From an uncultured Paraprevotella sp. (GTDB lineage: Bacteria; Bacteroidota; Bacteroidia; Bacteroidales; Bacteroidaceae), in the NCBI GenBank assembly GCA_944321525.1, contig CALULQ010000002.1, positions 62,001 through 126,000 of the forward strand: 64,000 nt of DNA, written 5' to 3'. Under the pieces are notes generated by a model that saw only the letters and a program-made list of their open reading frames with translations, searched no databases and was not told where the DNA came from. Position 1 is the stretch's first letter. The number at the start of each line of letters is the position of its first letter. Shown one piece after another: positions 33,840 to 43,497 of the stretch. A program made the position numbers and the translations under genes.

Positions 33840-35084
33840 TTATTTATTGCTCCGACGCCCCATCAAGGCATCATACAGACGGAAATAGTCTGCATAGCAT
33901 TCATTCTTGTCGAAATGCGCCAAGGCATGGGCCCGGCACAAAGATTGCCAATCTGCCTTTCTGCGACGCGCAATGTCCCTCACGGCTCCCAGCAGTCCGG
34001 CCACATCGCCTTGTTCCACGATACGACCCGTTTCCGGCGTAATGGCTTCTACGCTCCCTCCGGTACGGTAAGTCACCACTGGCGTTCCGCAAGCAATGGC
34101 TTCCAAGTTCACCGTGGGATAATTGTCCTGCCAAGTGGGATTGACGAAAGCATCGGCACAAGCATAAAGTTCGGCCAACTGACGAACATTCTCGGTGCGG
34201 CCAATAGCCACAATGTTGCGCGGCAACCGCGACTTCTGTTCCTCCTTCACGCCGACCAACACGATTACTTCGTCGCGACGAAGCATGGCTGCCATAGCCA
34301 CAAAGTCATCCAGCCCCTTCTCCTTGCTCCAGATGCTGGCTACCCCCAAGATGACATGCTTCCCCTCCAAGCCATATTTGGCCACCACGCCACGCGGATC
34401 ACAAACGCGAAAAACATCAAGATTGATTCCATTGTGGATGACCTGGAAATCGTAATCGCGCAAGAAAGACCGCCGCATCTCCCCCTCCAGCCAATGGGAA
34501 ACGGGGACGAAGACCAAGCCTTCATGTGGCATGGAAGCAAAGGCTGCCCGCTTGTCGACATAGTTGCGGGCGCTCCGGTCAAACAGCCAGCTGGCCGGAA
34601 ATTCTTTCTTTTGGGGACAATGGTTGCACCCCCGTTGCCACTTGTCGCAGCCGACATAGGAGTAATAATAGCAATGCCCCGTGTAGAGCCAACAATCGTG
34701 CACAGTCCAGACTACGGGAATGCCGCAACGGGAGAGGTAGCGAAACAGCACGCGATAGTCCAAGAAATAACCATGCAGGTTATGAATATGTATGATGTCC
34801 GGCGCAATTTCCTCAATGCGGCGGACAAAAGCATGCGTGGCCTGAGTGGAAGCCAGTCCGTGACGGTCGAACAAACGGGTTTGCAGTCCGTGCCACGCCG
34901 TGCTCCAAACATTGCCAACGGGCACTATCTGCGAAGCGCAAGGCTTTACACCGTCACGCCCCTTGGCATAGGCCACATAACTCTCCCAGCCGTTGTTCAA
35001 GGCCAGTTCTCCGATTTCCTGCATAATGCGCCCCGTAGAGGTGGACACTCTCAAAACAGGATTAATCTGAAGCAAGCGTTTCAT
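33840..35084 (-). CDS. Glycosyltransferase family 4
   Basis: The start MKRLLQINPVL at 35084 gives 414 residues; the longer frame has an Arg-rich, non-family head. GT-B features: HIHNLHGYFLDYRVL, WTVHDCWLYTGHC with a Cys cluster (CDKWQRGCNHCP, typical of one GT4 subgroup), ILGVASIWSKEKGLDDFV, and a donor site NYPTVNLEAIACGTPVVTYRTGG. Donor sugar unknown. The start overlaps the previous gene's stop (ATGA at 35081-35084), so it is coupled to the GT4 at 35081-36220. Confidence 0.93.
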   Translation of the reverse strand: MKRLLQINPVLRVSTSTGRIMQEIGELALNNGWESYVAYAKGRDGVKPCASQIVPVGNVWSTAWHGLQTRLFDRHGLASTQATHAFVRRIEEIAPDIIHIHNLHGYFLDYRVLFRYLSRCGIPVVWTVHDCWLYTGHCYYYSYVGCDKWQRGCNHCPQKKEFPASWLFDRSARNYVDKRAAFASMPHEGLVFVPVSHWLEGEMRRSFLRDYDFQVIHNGINLDVFRVCDPRGVVAKYGLEGKHVILGVASIWSKEKGLDDFVAMAAMLRRDEVIVLVGVKEEQKSRLPRNIVAIGRTENVRQLAELYACADAFVNPTWQDNYPTVNLEAIACGTPVVTYRTGGSVEAITPETGRIVEQGDVAGLLGAVRDIARRRKADWQSLCRAHALAHFDKNECYADYFRLYDALMGRRSNK

Positions 35085-36220
35085 CTGTGAACCAATGACG
35101 TGAAGAGACGCACCCATTGCGTCATGACAGCCTCTTCGGAATAAGTCTCGACCACAGCTTTCGCACGTTCCGACATGCTGCGGCGAAGAGCGTCGTCGCC
35201 CATCAGCCTCATCATGGCTTCGGCCAAGGCACGGATGTCGCCGTCGGGAACAAGGATGCCGTTTTGTCCGTTTTGGATGATGTCGCGGGAGCCGCACTTA
35301 AAATCGAAAGCTACCACAGGAAGCCCGCAAGCCATAGCCTCGACCATCACCATGGGAAAACCCTCATAATGTGAACTCATGACCAACAAAGAACTTTGGG
35401 CATACTCGTAGCCGATATCTTTTGTGGGAGTGTTTATACATATATTCTTTTGCAGCCCCTTCTTTTCAATCATGCACTGCAACATATCGTGCCATTCGCC
35501 TTGGCCGAAAATGTCGAGCCGCCAGTCTGCATACCGGTTGTCTTGCTGCACAAATTCCCATGCTTGAATGAGCCGATCGAAACCTTTCTGGTAATCTAAC
35601 CGTCCCACGGCTATAACCCGATGCCTGTCCACCATGGAAGAATCATGTCCGACACGCATGGCCGCATTGGGAATCACCTCAATGTTCGGCAGATTGCCCC
35701 AATAACCTTTGTCCTCATGCGTGAGCACCACAAACTTGTCAAACCTCCGCACGACCTGTTCATCCTGCCTTGTGCGCCAACGGTCAATCGCCCCCAACAA
35801 TCCCTTCCGCCCATACTGCAAGCGGAAAAACTTGCAGAAATGCAGTTCCAGCACCTTGCGGCTACCATCCTTTATATCAGGAATGAAAGACGACTCCGAA
35901 GGATAGAGCGAACAAACCACATCTGCCCGCTCCCGCTTCAACAAAGCCGACAATGCTTTCTTATGCTTATGACGCCGACAAAGATAACCGGCAATCTTCA
36001 GCAACGGATGCTTATCATTGTCATCCGAATAATTGATGCCCAAGTCCACCATCCGGATGCTATTGGGAAACGGATAGAATGACGGCCGCCCCTTCTGGTC
36101 CGTTGTCACTACGGAAATGTCCCAGCCCAACCTCTCCGACAGATAGCTCGCCTTGTTGTACAAGACCCGTTCCATCCCGCCGGGGTTGCATACGGAGTGG
36201 GTGCAGTAGATGAGTTTCAT
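35081..36220 (-). CDS. Glycosyltransferase family 4
   Basis: Starting at MKLIYCTHSVCNPGGMERV (36220) gives 379 residues. The GGMERV loop, central VIAVGRLDYQKGFDRLIQAW and donor-site GFPMVMVEAMACGLPVVAFDFKCG (E-x7-E region) identify a GT4 transferase similar to N-acetylgalactosamine or galactose transferases; the exact sugar is not readable. It lies 7 nt after the fucosyltransferase-like gene and overlaps the next GT4 by 4 nt. Base composition begins to shift towards AT from here upstream. Confidence 0.93.
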   Translation of the reverse strand: MKLIYCTHSVCNPGGMERVLYNKASYLSERLGWDISVVTTDQKGRPSFYPFPNSIRMVDLGINYSDDNDKHPLLKIAGYLCRRHKHKKALSALLKRERADVVCSLYPSESSFIPDIKDGSRKVLELHFCKFFRLQYGRKGLLGAIDRWRTRQDEQVVRRFDKFVVLTHEDKGYWGNLPNIEVIPNAAMRVGHDSSMVDRHRVIAVGRLDYQKGFDRLIQAWEFVQQDNRYADWRLDIFGQGEWHDMLQCMIEKKGLQKNICINTPTKDIGYEYAQSSLLVMSSHYEGFPMVMVEAMACGLPVVAFDFKCGSRDIIQNGQNGILVPDGDIRALAEAMMRLMGDDALRRSMSERAKAVVETYSEEAVMTQWVRLFTSLVHR

Positions 36221-36227
36221 AAGAAGT

Positions 36228-37097
36228 TTATAAAGCCATCCATCCGTCACAAGCCACCGACTTGGACGTATAGTCCTCACAACTGTCCGGGTTGAACCAG
36301 ATCGATGGAATGACCACCATTTTATCTACATTCCGATTCAGATAAGCACTCCACCAGCTGTATGTGCTATTCGACATAATCTGATGCTTGCAAAGGCTCA
36401 TTAATTGCATGTCAAAATGGCTCCCCCAACCGTATGCCGGATTCTTGTCCACTAACGTATAGTCCAAGAAAGTGAAGTTTGCCTTCACCCATTCCGGATT
36501 ATCCGTAAAAACATAAAAGCGAGGATTCTCAAGCTTGCCCCGCATCATCTCCACAGCTTTCCGATAATAGTCCACCGGGCATGTACCAGCATAATAATTA
36601 CGGGACATATAGTCTTTACCCTTCCGTACATGAACTGCCACCGACTGACATCCGGATATTTCCCGAACCAATGACAGATTATAATCATCCGTAAAAGGCC
36701 CGAATGCGAAAGCCTTCCGCACTTCATCATGCACACTTTCCACCATTCTCACATTCTGAAACACCCCAGACACGTATATTGGCTTTCCGTCCTTCGCAGG
36801 AAGAAAGACCTCAAAAGCTGAAGTATATTTAGCGTTGCAGGTACTCCAAAACAATCTCCTACGGACTTTAGAAAGCCAGTCTCCTCCTCCCCCGGTCCTG
36901 AATACTTCCCATTCGGACGCTTGGCGCAAAAGGGCATGGGGGAAAATGGCATTCCACGCCACATTCTCATGCTTTAGCTTGGCTGTTTTGTAGAAATCCA
37001 CAAAAGCGTTATACCCCAGACGCCTCAGATACAAATAATAACTATATTGAAACATGCGGTTCGCCAACCCGCAAGCCATATTCACAATCACAGCCAT
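36228..37097 (-). CDS. GT11-like alpha-1,2-fucosyltransferase
   Basis: This 289-residue protein starts VIVNMACGLANRMFQYSYYLYLRRLG, the GT11 opening (GGLGNQMFQY in classical members). It has SVAVHVRKGKDYM (the HxRRGDY motif region that binds GDP-fucose) and late IMSNSTYSWWSAYLN, the third family motif. It likely adds fucose through an alpha-1,2 link to the repeat unit. Fucosylated capsules in gut Bacteroidales mimic host glycans. No GDP-fucose synthesis gene is in the window. It is 3 nt from the polymerase gene. Confidence 0.85.
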   Translation of the reverse strand: MAVIVNMACGLANRMFQYSYYLYLRRLGYNAFVDFYKTAKLKHENVAWNAIFPHALLRQASEWEVFRTGGGGDWLSKVRRRLFWSTCNAKYTSAFEVFLPAKDGKPIYVSGVFQNVRMVESVHDEVRKAFAFGPFTDDYNLSLVREISGCQSVAVHVRKGKDYMSRNYYAGTCPVDYYRKAVEMMRGKLENPRFYVFTDNPEWVKANFTFLDYTLVDKNPAYGWGSHFDMQLMSLCKHQIMSNSTYSWWSAYLNRNVDKMVVIPSIWFNPDSCEDYTSKSVACDGWMAL

Positions 37098-37100
37098 GAC

Positions 37101-38399
37101 TTACACCCTTAATAATCCATTCTCATATTCAGGCTCATCTTCTTCCACATCTAAACATAAGAATGGGGCAAAAGCAAGGAAGATATCCGTAGAAACTTTC
37201 ACCCAAATAACCAAGTTGAGCATCAACATGGCCAAAAACATATACTTATAATGAATGGAACGGCTCATGCAGACTCGGCACACATTAAACATGAAAAGCA
37301 GAAATGCCCCCATGCCTATGATTCCGAAATAGAACAAGAAACGGGAATAACCCGCATCGGTACCCATATAAAAGCCATACCATAACTCTCCCGTATAATA
37401 AGGATCCTCCGCCATTGAACCCATATACCCGTCACCAATGACCCACGTCTTGAACGTGTCGGGGAAAACCATACCATTCACCAGCATCTCATTCGATGTC
37501 ACTTCCCATCGGCCTTTCTCTACCAAGCTGAAAAATCCCTCAAAACCAAACCGGAAGAACTTATGCCATCCCGCATCCCAATTATAGAGGAATACCGAAA
37601 CCAAAACCGCCACCGTCACAAAGCCAATGACCCAACGGGACAAGACTTTCCGTTTATCTTCGGACATAATCCGATTGGGGATGAACAAAACGTATGCCAA
37701 ATACAATAGGGCCATTACCATGCCGACAGAGGCAGTACGCCCAATCATGTTGCCAATCACGGCAATAATACAGAAAGCAGCCAGCAAGGGAATCACATAT
37801 TGCTTATAGTTCTCCTTCTCAAACATCCGGGGCAACAAGAAAGCTATCATAATCAACAACACGGCAAAGCGCCCGCCCGCCACATCCAACGCACAACCAA
37901 TCCCATACAAGCGTCCCTCAAACTTCCCCATGAAACCATGACCGTAAAGAAAGCTATCCACAAAAGCCTTCAATGGGGCATAGCGTTCCATCGACATGGC
38001 CAATATACATTGCAGCGCGCCGACGGCTATCATATAGAAACAAACCAATTCCACCGAAACACGGCCATGTACCCCCTTGATGAAGTTCACCACACAATAG
38101 GCCGCGCCGACCCACACCCACATGGTCACGATATATCCCAAATATGCCCCATCGATGGTGTTGTTCCACGTCATGGCCAACAAACTGGCAAAAGAAACGC
38201 CTGTTGCATAAAGTGAAAGCAAAAAGAAATCCTTGCTAATCCATCCATGTCCATTCCGTCCCAATTTCACCAAAAGAATAGCCAAACCCAAAGCTGCCAT
38301 CATCATCTTGGTATTCACCGTAGGCAAGAACGTAAAATAAAATGGAAAGAAGAAAAAGCTGGTTGCTATGATAACAAAAGGAATAAGAACTGTCTTCAT
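37101..38399 (-). CDS. Wzy-like polysaccharide polymerase (polytopic)
   Basis: This 432-residue protein has about 11-12 hydrophobic segments, starting with VLIPFVIIATSFFFFPFYFTFL. A long periplasmic loop near residues 285-355 (GWHKFFRFGFEGFFSLVEKGRWEV...) lies before the last helices, as in O-antigen polymerases. Sequence is poorly conserved in this class, so the call rests on topology and on its place among the glycosyltransferases and flippase. It would join repeat units on the outer face of the inner membrane. It lies 6 nt after a GT2 gene. Confidence 0.78.
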   Translation of the reverse strand: MKTVLIPFVIIATSFFFFPFYFTFLPTVNTKMMMAALGLAILLVKLGRNGHGWISKDFFLLSLYATGVSFASLLAMTWNNTIDGAYLGYIVTMWVWVGAAYCVVNFIKGVHGRVSVELVCFYMIAVGALQCILAMSMERYAPLKAFVDSFLYGHGFMGKFEGRLYGIGCALDVAGGRFAVLLIMIAFLLPRMFEKENYKQYVIPLLAAFCIIAVIGNMIGRTASVGMVMALLYLAYVLFIPNRIMSEDKRKVLSRWVIGFVTVAVLVSVFLYNWDAGWHKFFRFGFEGFFSLVEKGRWEVTSNEMLVNGMVFPDTFKTWVIGDGYMGSMAEDPYYTGELWYGFYMGTDAGYSRFLFYFGIIGMGAFLLFMFNVCRVCMSRSIHYKYMFLAMLMLNLVIWVKVSTDIFLAFAPFLCLDVEEDEPEYENGLLRV

Positions 38400-38405
38400 C
38401 TATAT

Positions 38406-39383
38406 CTACTTGTAGATTATGCCATACACCAACTTGCATACCACCCAATAATGCAGGCGCACCATCCCCCACCAATGCCGGGCTGCACACCACTGCACCA
38501 TACGGCGACGGAACGATATATAATGATTCTTTGGTATATAAGCGTCGGCCTCGGAATAGTTCGTAACCCAAAGCTTATACATATCCGCATCTCCAGTCAT
38601 CAGGAATGGAAATTTGGCTTCCAGTTTCATACAGGCAATCTCCAAATCCAGCTCCGTTCCCCATTGGCGACGCAACGCCGTTTCCACTCTTTGAATGTTA
38701 TGCTTCACCGCATTCCAATGTTGCAAAGAGAAATTTTGAGAATAGGCACTTGCGTTCAGTTTCACATAGTGGTAAAATGCCCGAGGCACGTAAACCACTT
38801 TGGAAGCCACGGCAAACAAGAGCATCATTGTCATGTCCTCGCCCATGGCATATCCTTCGGGGAAAAAGATTCGATGGTCTGTATAAAGATTCCTGCGCAC
38901 GAGTTTGTTCCATACATTAAACTTCATCTGTCCGGCCAACATAGCCTTCAAGGCGTTCAATGATGTCTCATAATCAGGTTGTTTCATATAGCGCTCGCTA
39001 TGCTCGAAAGAAAGATACCAGTCGCACCATACTATATCTGCATTCCTTTCCTGGGCTGCTCCATAAAGGACCTCCAGCATGTCCGGTTCCACAAAGTCAT
39101 CGCTGTCACAATGGAACACATATTCGCCCTCGGCAGCAGCAAGCCCCGTGTTGCGGGCTGCCGGCAACCCGCGGTTCCGTTCGTGACGAAGGACCTTGAC
39201 CTGCCCCTTTCGATGTGGATGCCGCTCAATGCATTGTTGCAACAGCTCCATGCTCCTGTCCGGCGTAGCATCGTCCACAAAAATGAACTCCACATCATCC
39301 AAAGTCTGGGACAGCAATGACTCCGCACATTTGGCAATGAATACCTCTACCTTATATATAGGTACGACAACGGATACTTTCAT
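38406..39383 (-). CDS. Glycosyltransferase family 2
   Basis: This 325-residue GT-A protein opens with KVSVVVPIYKVEVFIAKCAESLLSQTLDDVEFIFVDDATPDRS. The donor-metal motif is HCDSDD near residue 94, and the following text GMGEDMTMMLLF-like (YAMGEDMTMM) is the usual ED acid. It uses an inverting mechanism; the sugar is unknown. It is one of five GT2 enzymes in the operon and is nearly the same size as those at 43498 and 45527, which suggests ancient duplication. Confidence 0.93.
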   Translation of the reverse strand: MKVSVVVPIYKVEVFIAKCAESLLSQTLDDVEFIFVDDATPDRSMELLQQCIERHPHRKGQVKVLRHERNRGLPAARNTGLAAAEGEYVFHCDSDDFVEPDMLEVLYGAAQERNADIVWCDWYLSFEHSERYMKQPDYETSLNALKAMLAGQMKFNVWNKLVRRNLYTDHRIFFPEGYAMGEDMTMMLLFAVASKVVYVPRAFYHYVKLNASAYSQNFSLQHWNAVKHNIQRVETALRRQWGTELDLEIACMKLEAKFPFLMTGDADMYKLWVTNYSEADAYIPKNHYISFRRRMVQWCAARHWWGMVRLHYWVVCKLVYGIIYK

Positions 39384-39397
39384 GCTCCTATCTTTTG

Positions 39398-40477
39398 TCA
39401 GAAGGCTGTCGGCAAGGCCATGGCATCTTCTCCACGTCTCTTCCGCTTCATCTCAAGCATCATGCAGTAGACACGGCTCAACAACTTAACGATCAGCATA
39501 TTCATCCCCCTATGCCGCCTCCAATAATCAATATAACCGAAGCCCATAAAAGAACTTACTTCCTTACTGCCTATCAAATTGTACACGTCGCGGCTGGCCT
39601 CTTTCAACGCCTCATCAAAACCAACAAGCAACCACCGGGTTTTGTCTCCATAATGGGTCAACGCGAACACATACGTATCTTTCACAAACGGAATCAGACG
39701 GACCTGAAGATATTCCTGTACCGGTTTCCCGATAAATTCTTCCTTATATTGTTCATACGCAGAAGCCATATCCACTGCACAACGCACCGTATGGGACACA
39801 CTTCTCAACTTAACGTCCGGGCTCATCGTCTGTCCGTCCCTTCCAATGAGGTATTTATACACCACTCCGTCAAAATGGGCCACTGTCTCCACTGCCACCA
39901 TGGGGATGAACACCCATTGTTGGTCAGTATAGGAAATGCCTTCACTCTGATGGTAACCCAATTGTCGCAACCGTTCGCAGCGGTAAGCCACGGCATGCAT
40001 CTGCATGTTTTGGAACACATACGTGCGGCAAACATCATCCATCAGGAAGAGTTTCTCTTGCCCCAGACCATAGCGGATAATCTTCCGCACCTGCCGTTCC
40101 ATGTCAACCACGGCAAAGTCAGACAACACCAAATCTGCGTCAACGCCTTTCAAGAAAGCGATGAACTGTTCAAAATTTGATGTATCAAAGCTGTCATCGG
40201 CATCCAATATCTTGATGTATTTTCCACGCGCCTCGGACAATCCACGATTGACACACGAACCATAGTTGCCGTTCTCCTTGTCTATCACCCGGAATGTCTG
40301 CGGATACTTCTTCTCATATTCATGGGCAATCGCCGACGAGGCATCTGTGCTCCCATCGTTGACCACCAACACTTCCAAGTCCTCCAAGCCTGTTCCCACG
40401 CACAATGAATCCAAGCAATACTTTAAATATTGCTCCATATTATATGTCGGTACGACAACGGTCAAAATCTTCTCCAT
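39398..40477 (-). CDS. Glycosyltransferase family 2
   Basis: This 359-residue protein starts KILTVVVPTYNMEQYLKYCLD and has VLVVNDGSTDASS and the metal motif ILDADDSFD near residue 92. The later YTDQQWVFIP block replaces the common ED. The C-terminal ~100 residues, with a basic end (EMKRKRRGEDA), may lie on the membrane. It is 14 nt upstream of the next GT2 gene and 5 nt downstream of the 40483 gene, within tight operon spacing. Confidence 0.92.
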   Translation of the reverse strand: MEKILTVVVPTYNMEQYLKYCLDSLCVGTGLEDLEVLVVNDGSTDASSAIAHEYEKKYPQTFRVIDKENGNYGSCVNRGLSEARGKYIKILDADDSFDTSNFEQFIAFLKGVDADLVLSDFAVVDMERQVRKIIRYGLGQEKLFLMDDVCRTYVFQNMQMHAVAYRCERLRQLGYHQSEGISYTDQQWVFIPMVAVETVAHFDGVVYKYLIGRDGQTMSPDVKLRSVSHTVRCAVDMASAYEQYKEEFIGKPVQEYLQVRLIPFVKDTYVFALTHYGDKTRWLLVGFDEALKEASRDVYNLIGSKEVSSFMGFGYIDYWRRHRGMNMLIVKLLSRVYCMMLEMKRKRRGEDAMALPTAF

Positions 40478-40482
40478 CTCCT

Positions 40483-41520
40483 TTACTCCACGATAAATCC
40501 GCTTTTCTGTTTCCTGTCGTAACGTAGCACCAAGAACTCTTGAATGATTTCAGGCAAATAACTCTTAATCCGGCTGCGCAAAGTATTTTTCACCTGCACG
40601 GAACGATAAGGCGATTGCCGTTGCATCAGTTCCGCCTCGTGCTCTCGGACATATTCCATAGCCTCCTGCACTCCTGCATAATATTTCCGTAACCCCTCCG
40701 AAGCCATAAACTCCTGCTTGCATATCTCGCCATAGCGTTCAAGGATATGCAACTGGTCCAACTGTCCACGCTGGGTGAAGAAGGCGAAATGCGCCACAAT
40801 GGCATCCCCGTTCCAAGCGTTCGACATCCCCTGCTGCGTGGGATAGATGCACGAAAGGAACTCTTCATCGTCCCCGGGAACGATGCCCGCGAACTTCCGC
40901 ATCTCCTCTCCCATCCATAGGACGGCATTGATGGAGAAACGCGTCATGCCCATCTCCTTCTTGCCCACATACAGGTCGTCCCACTTGTGTCTTTTCAAAT
41001 AACCTTCAATAAACCAATCATGCAGCACGCTGGCAAAATAACCGCTCTTCCACAACACGGAATGACTGGCGTTCGCCTCATAGTAAGTATTCAGCTTCAA
41101 CCGCCCCTCCACCTGCAACAGATAAGTGGACAAAGAGTTGTTGATGACCAAGGGAGAGACCAAGAAATATTGCGGGTTCTCTATCCGGAAGCGCACCATC
41201 TTCTCTATCAGCCCCGGTTCCATCCACACCACATCATCATCCAACTTGAAATAGACGGTATCCGGTTCAATGCAAGCCTTATAAAAAGCATTGATGCTCT
41301 TATTGCCATTCACCACCCCATCCGGTTGCCACACGAGATTAACTTTAGGAAACCTTTCGGCCACCCTTTTGAAGAACTCAATGTCCGCCCCATTATGTGT
41401 GTTCACCCAAATGTCATATCGGTCCACAATGTCCGAGGACACGATATAAGGAATCAGGTACTGCATATAGCGGCGGCGTCCCGCCGCCGTGTTGACTACC
41501 ACTTTATAATTCTGGTACAT
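40483..41520 (-). CDS. GT-A-type glycosyltransferase, unassigned family
   Basis: This 345-residue protein begins YKVVVNTAAGRRRYMQYLIPY and has YFKLDDDVVWM near residue 95, a D-D-D metal motif in GT-A style. It is not a classical GT2: the opening strand lacks the VxxYN loop. A 'YPTQQGMSNAWNGDAIVAHFAFFTQRGQLD' segment (near residue 225) is also distinctive. It probably transfers a sugar onto the growing repeat. There is no membrane segment. It lies 30 nt after the acyltransferase gene. Confidence 0.75.
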   Translation of the reverse strand: MYQNYKVVVNTAAGRRRYMQYLIPYIVSSDIVDRYDIWVNTHNGADIEFFKRVAERFPKVNLVWQPDGVVNGNKSINAFYKACIEPDTVYFKLDDDVVWMEPGLIEKMVRFRIENPQYFLVSPLVINNSLSTYLLQVEGRLKLNTYYEANASHSVLWKSGYFASVLHDWFIEGYLKRHKWDDLYVGKKEMGMTRFSINAVLWMGEEMRKFAGIVPGDDEEFLSCIYPTQQGMSNAWNGDAIVAHFAFFTQRGQLDQLHILERYGEICKQEFMASEGLRKYYAGVQEAMEYVREHEAELMQRQSPYRSVQVKNTLRSRIKSYLPEIIQEFLVLRYDRKQKSGFIVE

Positions 41521-41550
41521 AAGAATCAGGTTTTATTGTGAAAAGACGAT

Positions 41551-42159
41551 TCAGTGCAAACGCTTAATCACTCTCGCAGGATTACCACCTGCAATGCAAT
41601 CGGAAGGGATACTTTTCGTCACCACAGACCCGGCTGCAATAATACTCCTTGCACCGATTGTCACACCTTTCAATATCACACAATTAACTCCAATGAAAAC
41701 ATCATCCTCTATCACTATGGGCTTTGACACACCCCAATCCGTATGAGGATAACGGCGGACAAGGTAATCCATATTATGGGCATCCGTATCTATCAAAATA
41801 CAATTACCGCCAATCTTCACATGGTTTCCAATCGTGATTCTTTCATGCGCCCAAAGCACCGTACTGCTCATCCCCACATTGTCTCCAATGCTTATTTCCG
41901 CATTTTGCGTAGCGTATAACACACCACGCTTATTCGCGCACAAGGCATTGACAGACCATCCAGAAGAGAAATAAAAATCGTCTCCAATCCTTACGCTTGC
42001 CGTCGGGAACAAGTTGATATAAAGTTTCCCATGAATAACGCAATGCCTCCCATGCTTCACTCCATATAAATTCAAACGCAACAAATTGTAATAAGCACTC
42101 AGACGGTTGCGAATTCTTTTTATGAAACGTACTGAGAGACGAAACCTTTCATGCTTCAT
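41551..42159 (-). CDS. Hexapeptide-repeat acyltransferase
   Basis: Starting at MKHERFRLSVRF (42159) gives 202 residues; it overlaps the GT4 upstream by 11 nt. The body is a left-handed beta-helix of hexapeptides (SVRIGDDFYFSSG, ISIGDNVGMSSTVLWAHERITIGNHVKIGGNCILID). The family tail is VIEDDVFIGVNCVILKGVTIGARSIIAAGSVVTKSIP, and a catalytic-type His occurs in DTDAHNMDYL. It likely O-acetylates a sugar of the repeat unit with acetyl-CoA. Confidence 0.9.
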   Translation of the reverse strand: MKHERFRLSVRFIKRIRNRLSAYYNLLRLNLYGVKHGRHCVIHGKLYINLFPTASVRIGDDFYFSSGWSVNALCANKRGVLYATQNAEISIGDNVGMSSTVLWAHERITIGNHVKIGGNCILIDTDAHNMDYLVRRYPHTDWGVSKPIVIEDDVFIGVNCVILKGVTIGARSIIAAGSVVTKSIPSDCIAGGNPARVIKRLH

Positions 42160-43420
42160 TCTTTTGCTTTGATTGTATATCAGCATAAATCTCCATAACA
42201 CGTCCCACTATTGTTTGCTTGTCATGCCGTTTCATGGCCACTTCCTTAGCCTTATTTCCCATCTTGATATTCATATCAATATTCTCCGCCAAACGCTTCA
42301 TTAGAAAAGCCATCTGGTATGGATCGTTAGCCGGAACAAGGAAGCCTGTCTGTCCTTCATCTATCACAGATGGGATTCCTCCCACATACGCAGCGATACC
42401 GGGAACCCCTAAAAGTTGGGATTCACACAAACTATTGGAAGCATTCTCTATATAAGATGTATGAACATAAGCCGTAGCCCCCAACAAAGCATCTTTGATT
42501 TGTTCCGCCGATGCTACTCCCATCAAATGCACATTCACATCTTCATGCCTTATTTTGAAAACCCGTTCAACAAATCGAGGATTAATATCGCCAAATATCT
42601 TCCATTCAAAATCAGCCATAACGGTTTTCAACATCTGCGCAGTTTTCAACACTAAATCATATCCCTTATATAATTGTGATGAGATGGTTGTAATGAAAAC
42701 AGGCTTAGAGGGAAACTTCCGCACAGCAGCACTATCATAAAAAACCGATCTCAACATCTCACCGCACGGATAATAACACGCATCTTCATGGAACAATTTT
42801 GTAACTCTTTCATCCCAAACGGAATGTCCCATAAAATACTTCACAACACCTATCATCCTTTGTTCCGTAATACTATTACGTCTCCATGCAATCCTATCAC
42901 TAATCCTCTGTAAGACATTCCGGAGAACTCTATTTTGCCCGACATACATGTTCCAAGAGACAAATGGTGGCAGGAAGGCATTCAAGCAGGTTGTCAGAAT
43001 ACCTTGGATGTGTAGAACAACAGGAACTGATACATAACGAGCCACTAAACCATAAATATTTTCTGATCCGAATACTTGAATCACATCCGGACGGAAATCA
43101 TTCACGACATCAATCAATGCAGGCACAGCCAATTCTTCATGTTTCCACGTCATTGTTTCCGGTTTTTCCATGATTGTCTCAATGATGTACTTGATGGATT
43201 TCTTCGGACGTGGAAGCATATAATAGGTAGTACCATCTTGCTCCTCCTTCTTTGCCTCTGCCACACAACCGGCATAGAAACAAACTCCCAACTCCACATC
43301 TTTCCTCTTCTTTAATTCCATCTCCAAGGAAGAAATCCATCCACCACCATTATAATGATTGGCAGACACCCCCTCCCTCCGATAACAAGAGGATGTATTT
43401 GTAAACCAAAGAATACGCAT
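42149..43420 (-). CDS. Glycosyltransferase family 4
   Basis: The ATG start at 43420 (MRILWFTNTSSCYRREG) gives 423 residues; a TTG two codons earlier is less likely. It shows GT-B features: IQVFGSENIYGLVARYV, then VFITTISSQLYKGYDLVLKTA, and donor-site SYIENASNSLCESQLLGVPGIAAYVGGIPSVI. It lacks the classical E-x7-E in exact form but has ENASNSLCE. AT-rich codon use. It follows a GT2 gene with a 77-nt gap, one of the larger spaces in the AT-rich block. Confidence 0.9.
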   Translation of the reverse strand: MRILWFTNTSSCYRREGVSANHYNGGGWISSLEMELKKRKDVELGVCFYAGCVAEAKKEEQDGTTYYMLPRPKKSIKYIIETIMEKPETMTWKHEELAVPALIDVVNDFRPDVIQVFGSENIYGLVARYVSVPVVLHIQGILTTCLNAFLPPFVSWNMYVGQNRVLRNVLQRISDRIAWRRNSITEQRMIGVVKYFMGHSVWDERVTKLFHEDACYYPCGEMLRSVFYDSAAVRKFPSKPVFITTISSQLYKGYDLVLKTAQMLKTVMADFEWKIFGDINPRFVERVFKIRHEDVNVHLMGVASAEQIKDALLGATAYVHTSYIENASNSLCESQLLGVPGIAAYVGGIPSVIDEGQTGFLVPANDPYQMAFLMKRLAENIDMNIKMGNKAKEVAMKRHDKQTIVGRVMEIYADIQSKQKNEA

Positions 43421-43497
43421 AATCAATTAACATATTTCATCGAACTGCCATGCAAATACACACGTTAAAATTCGAACGAAATGCTATTCAATAAATA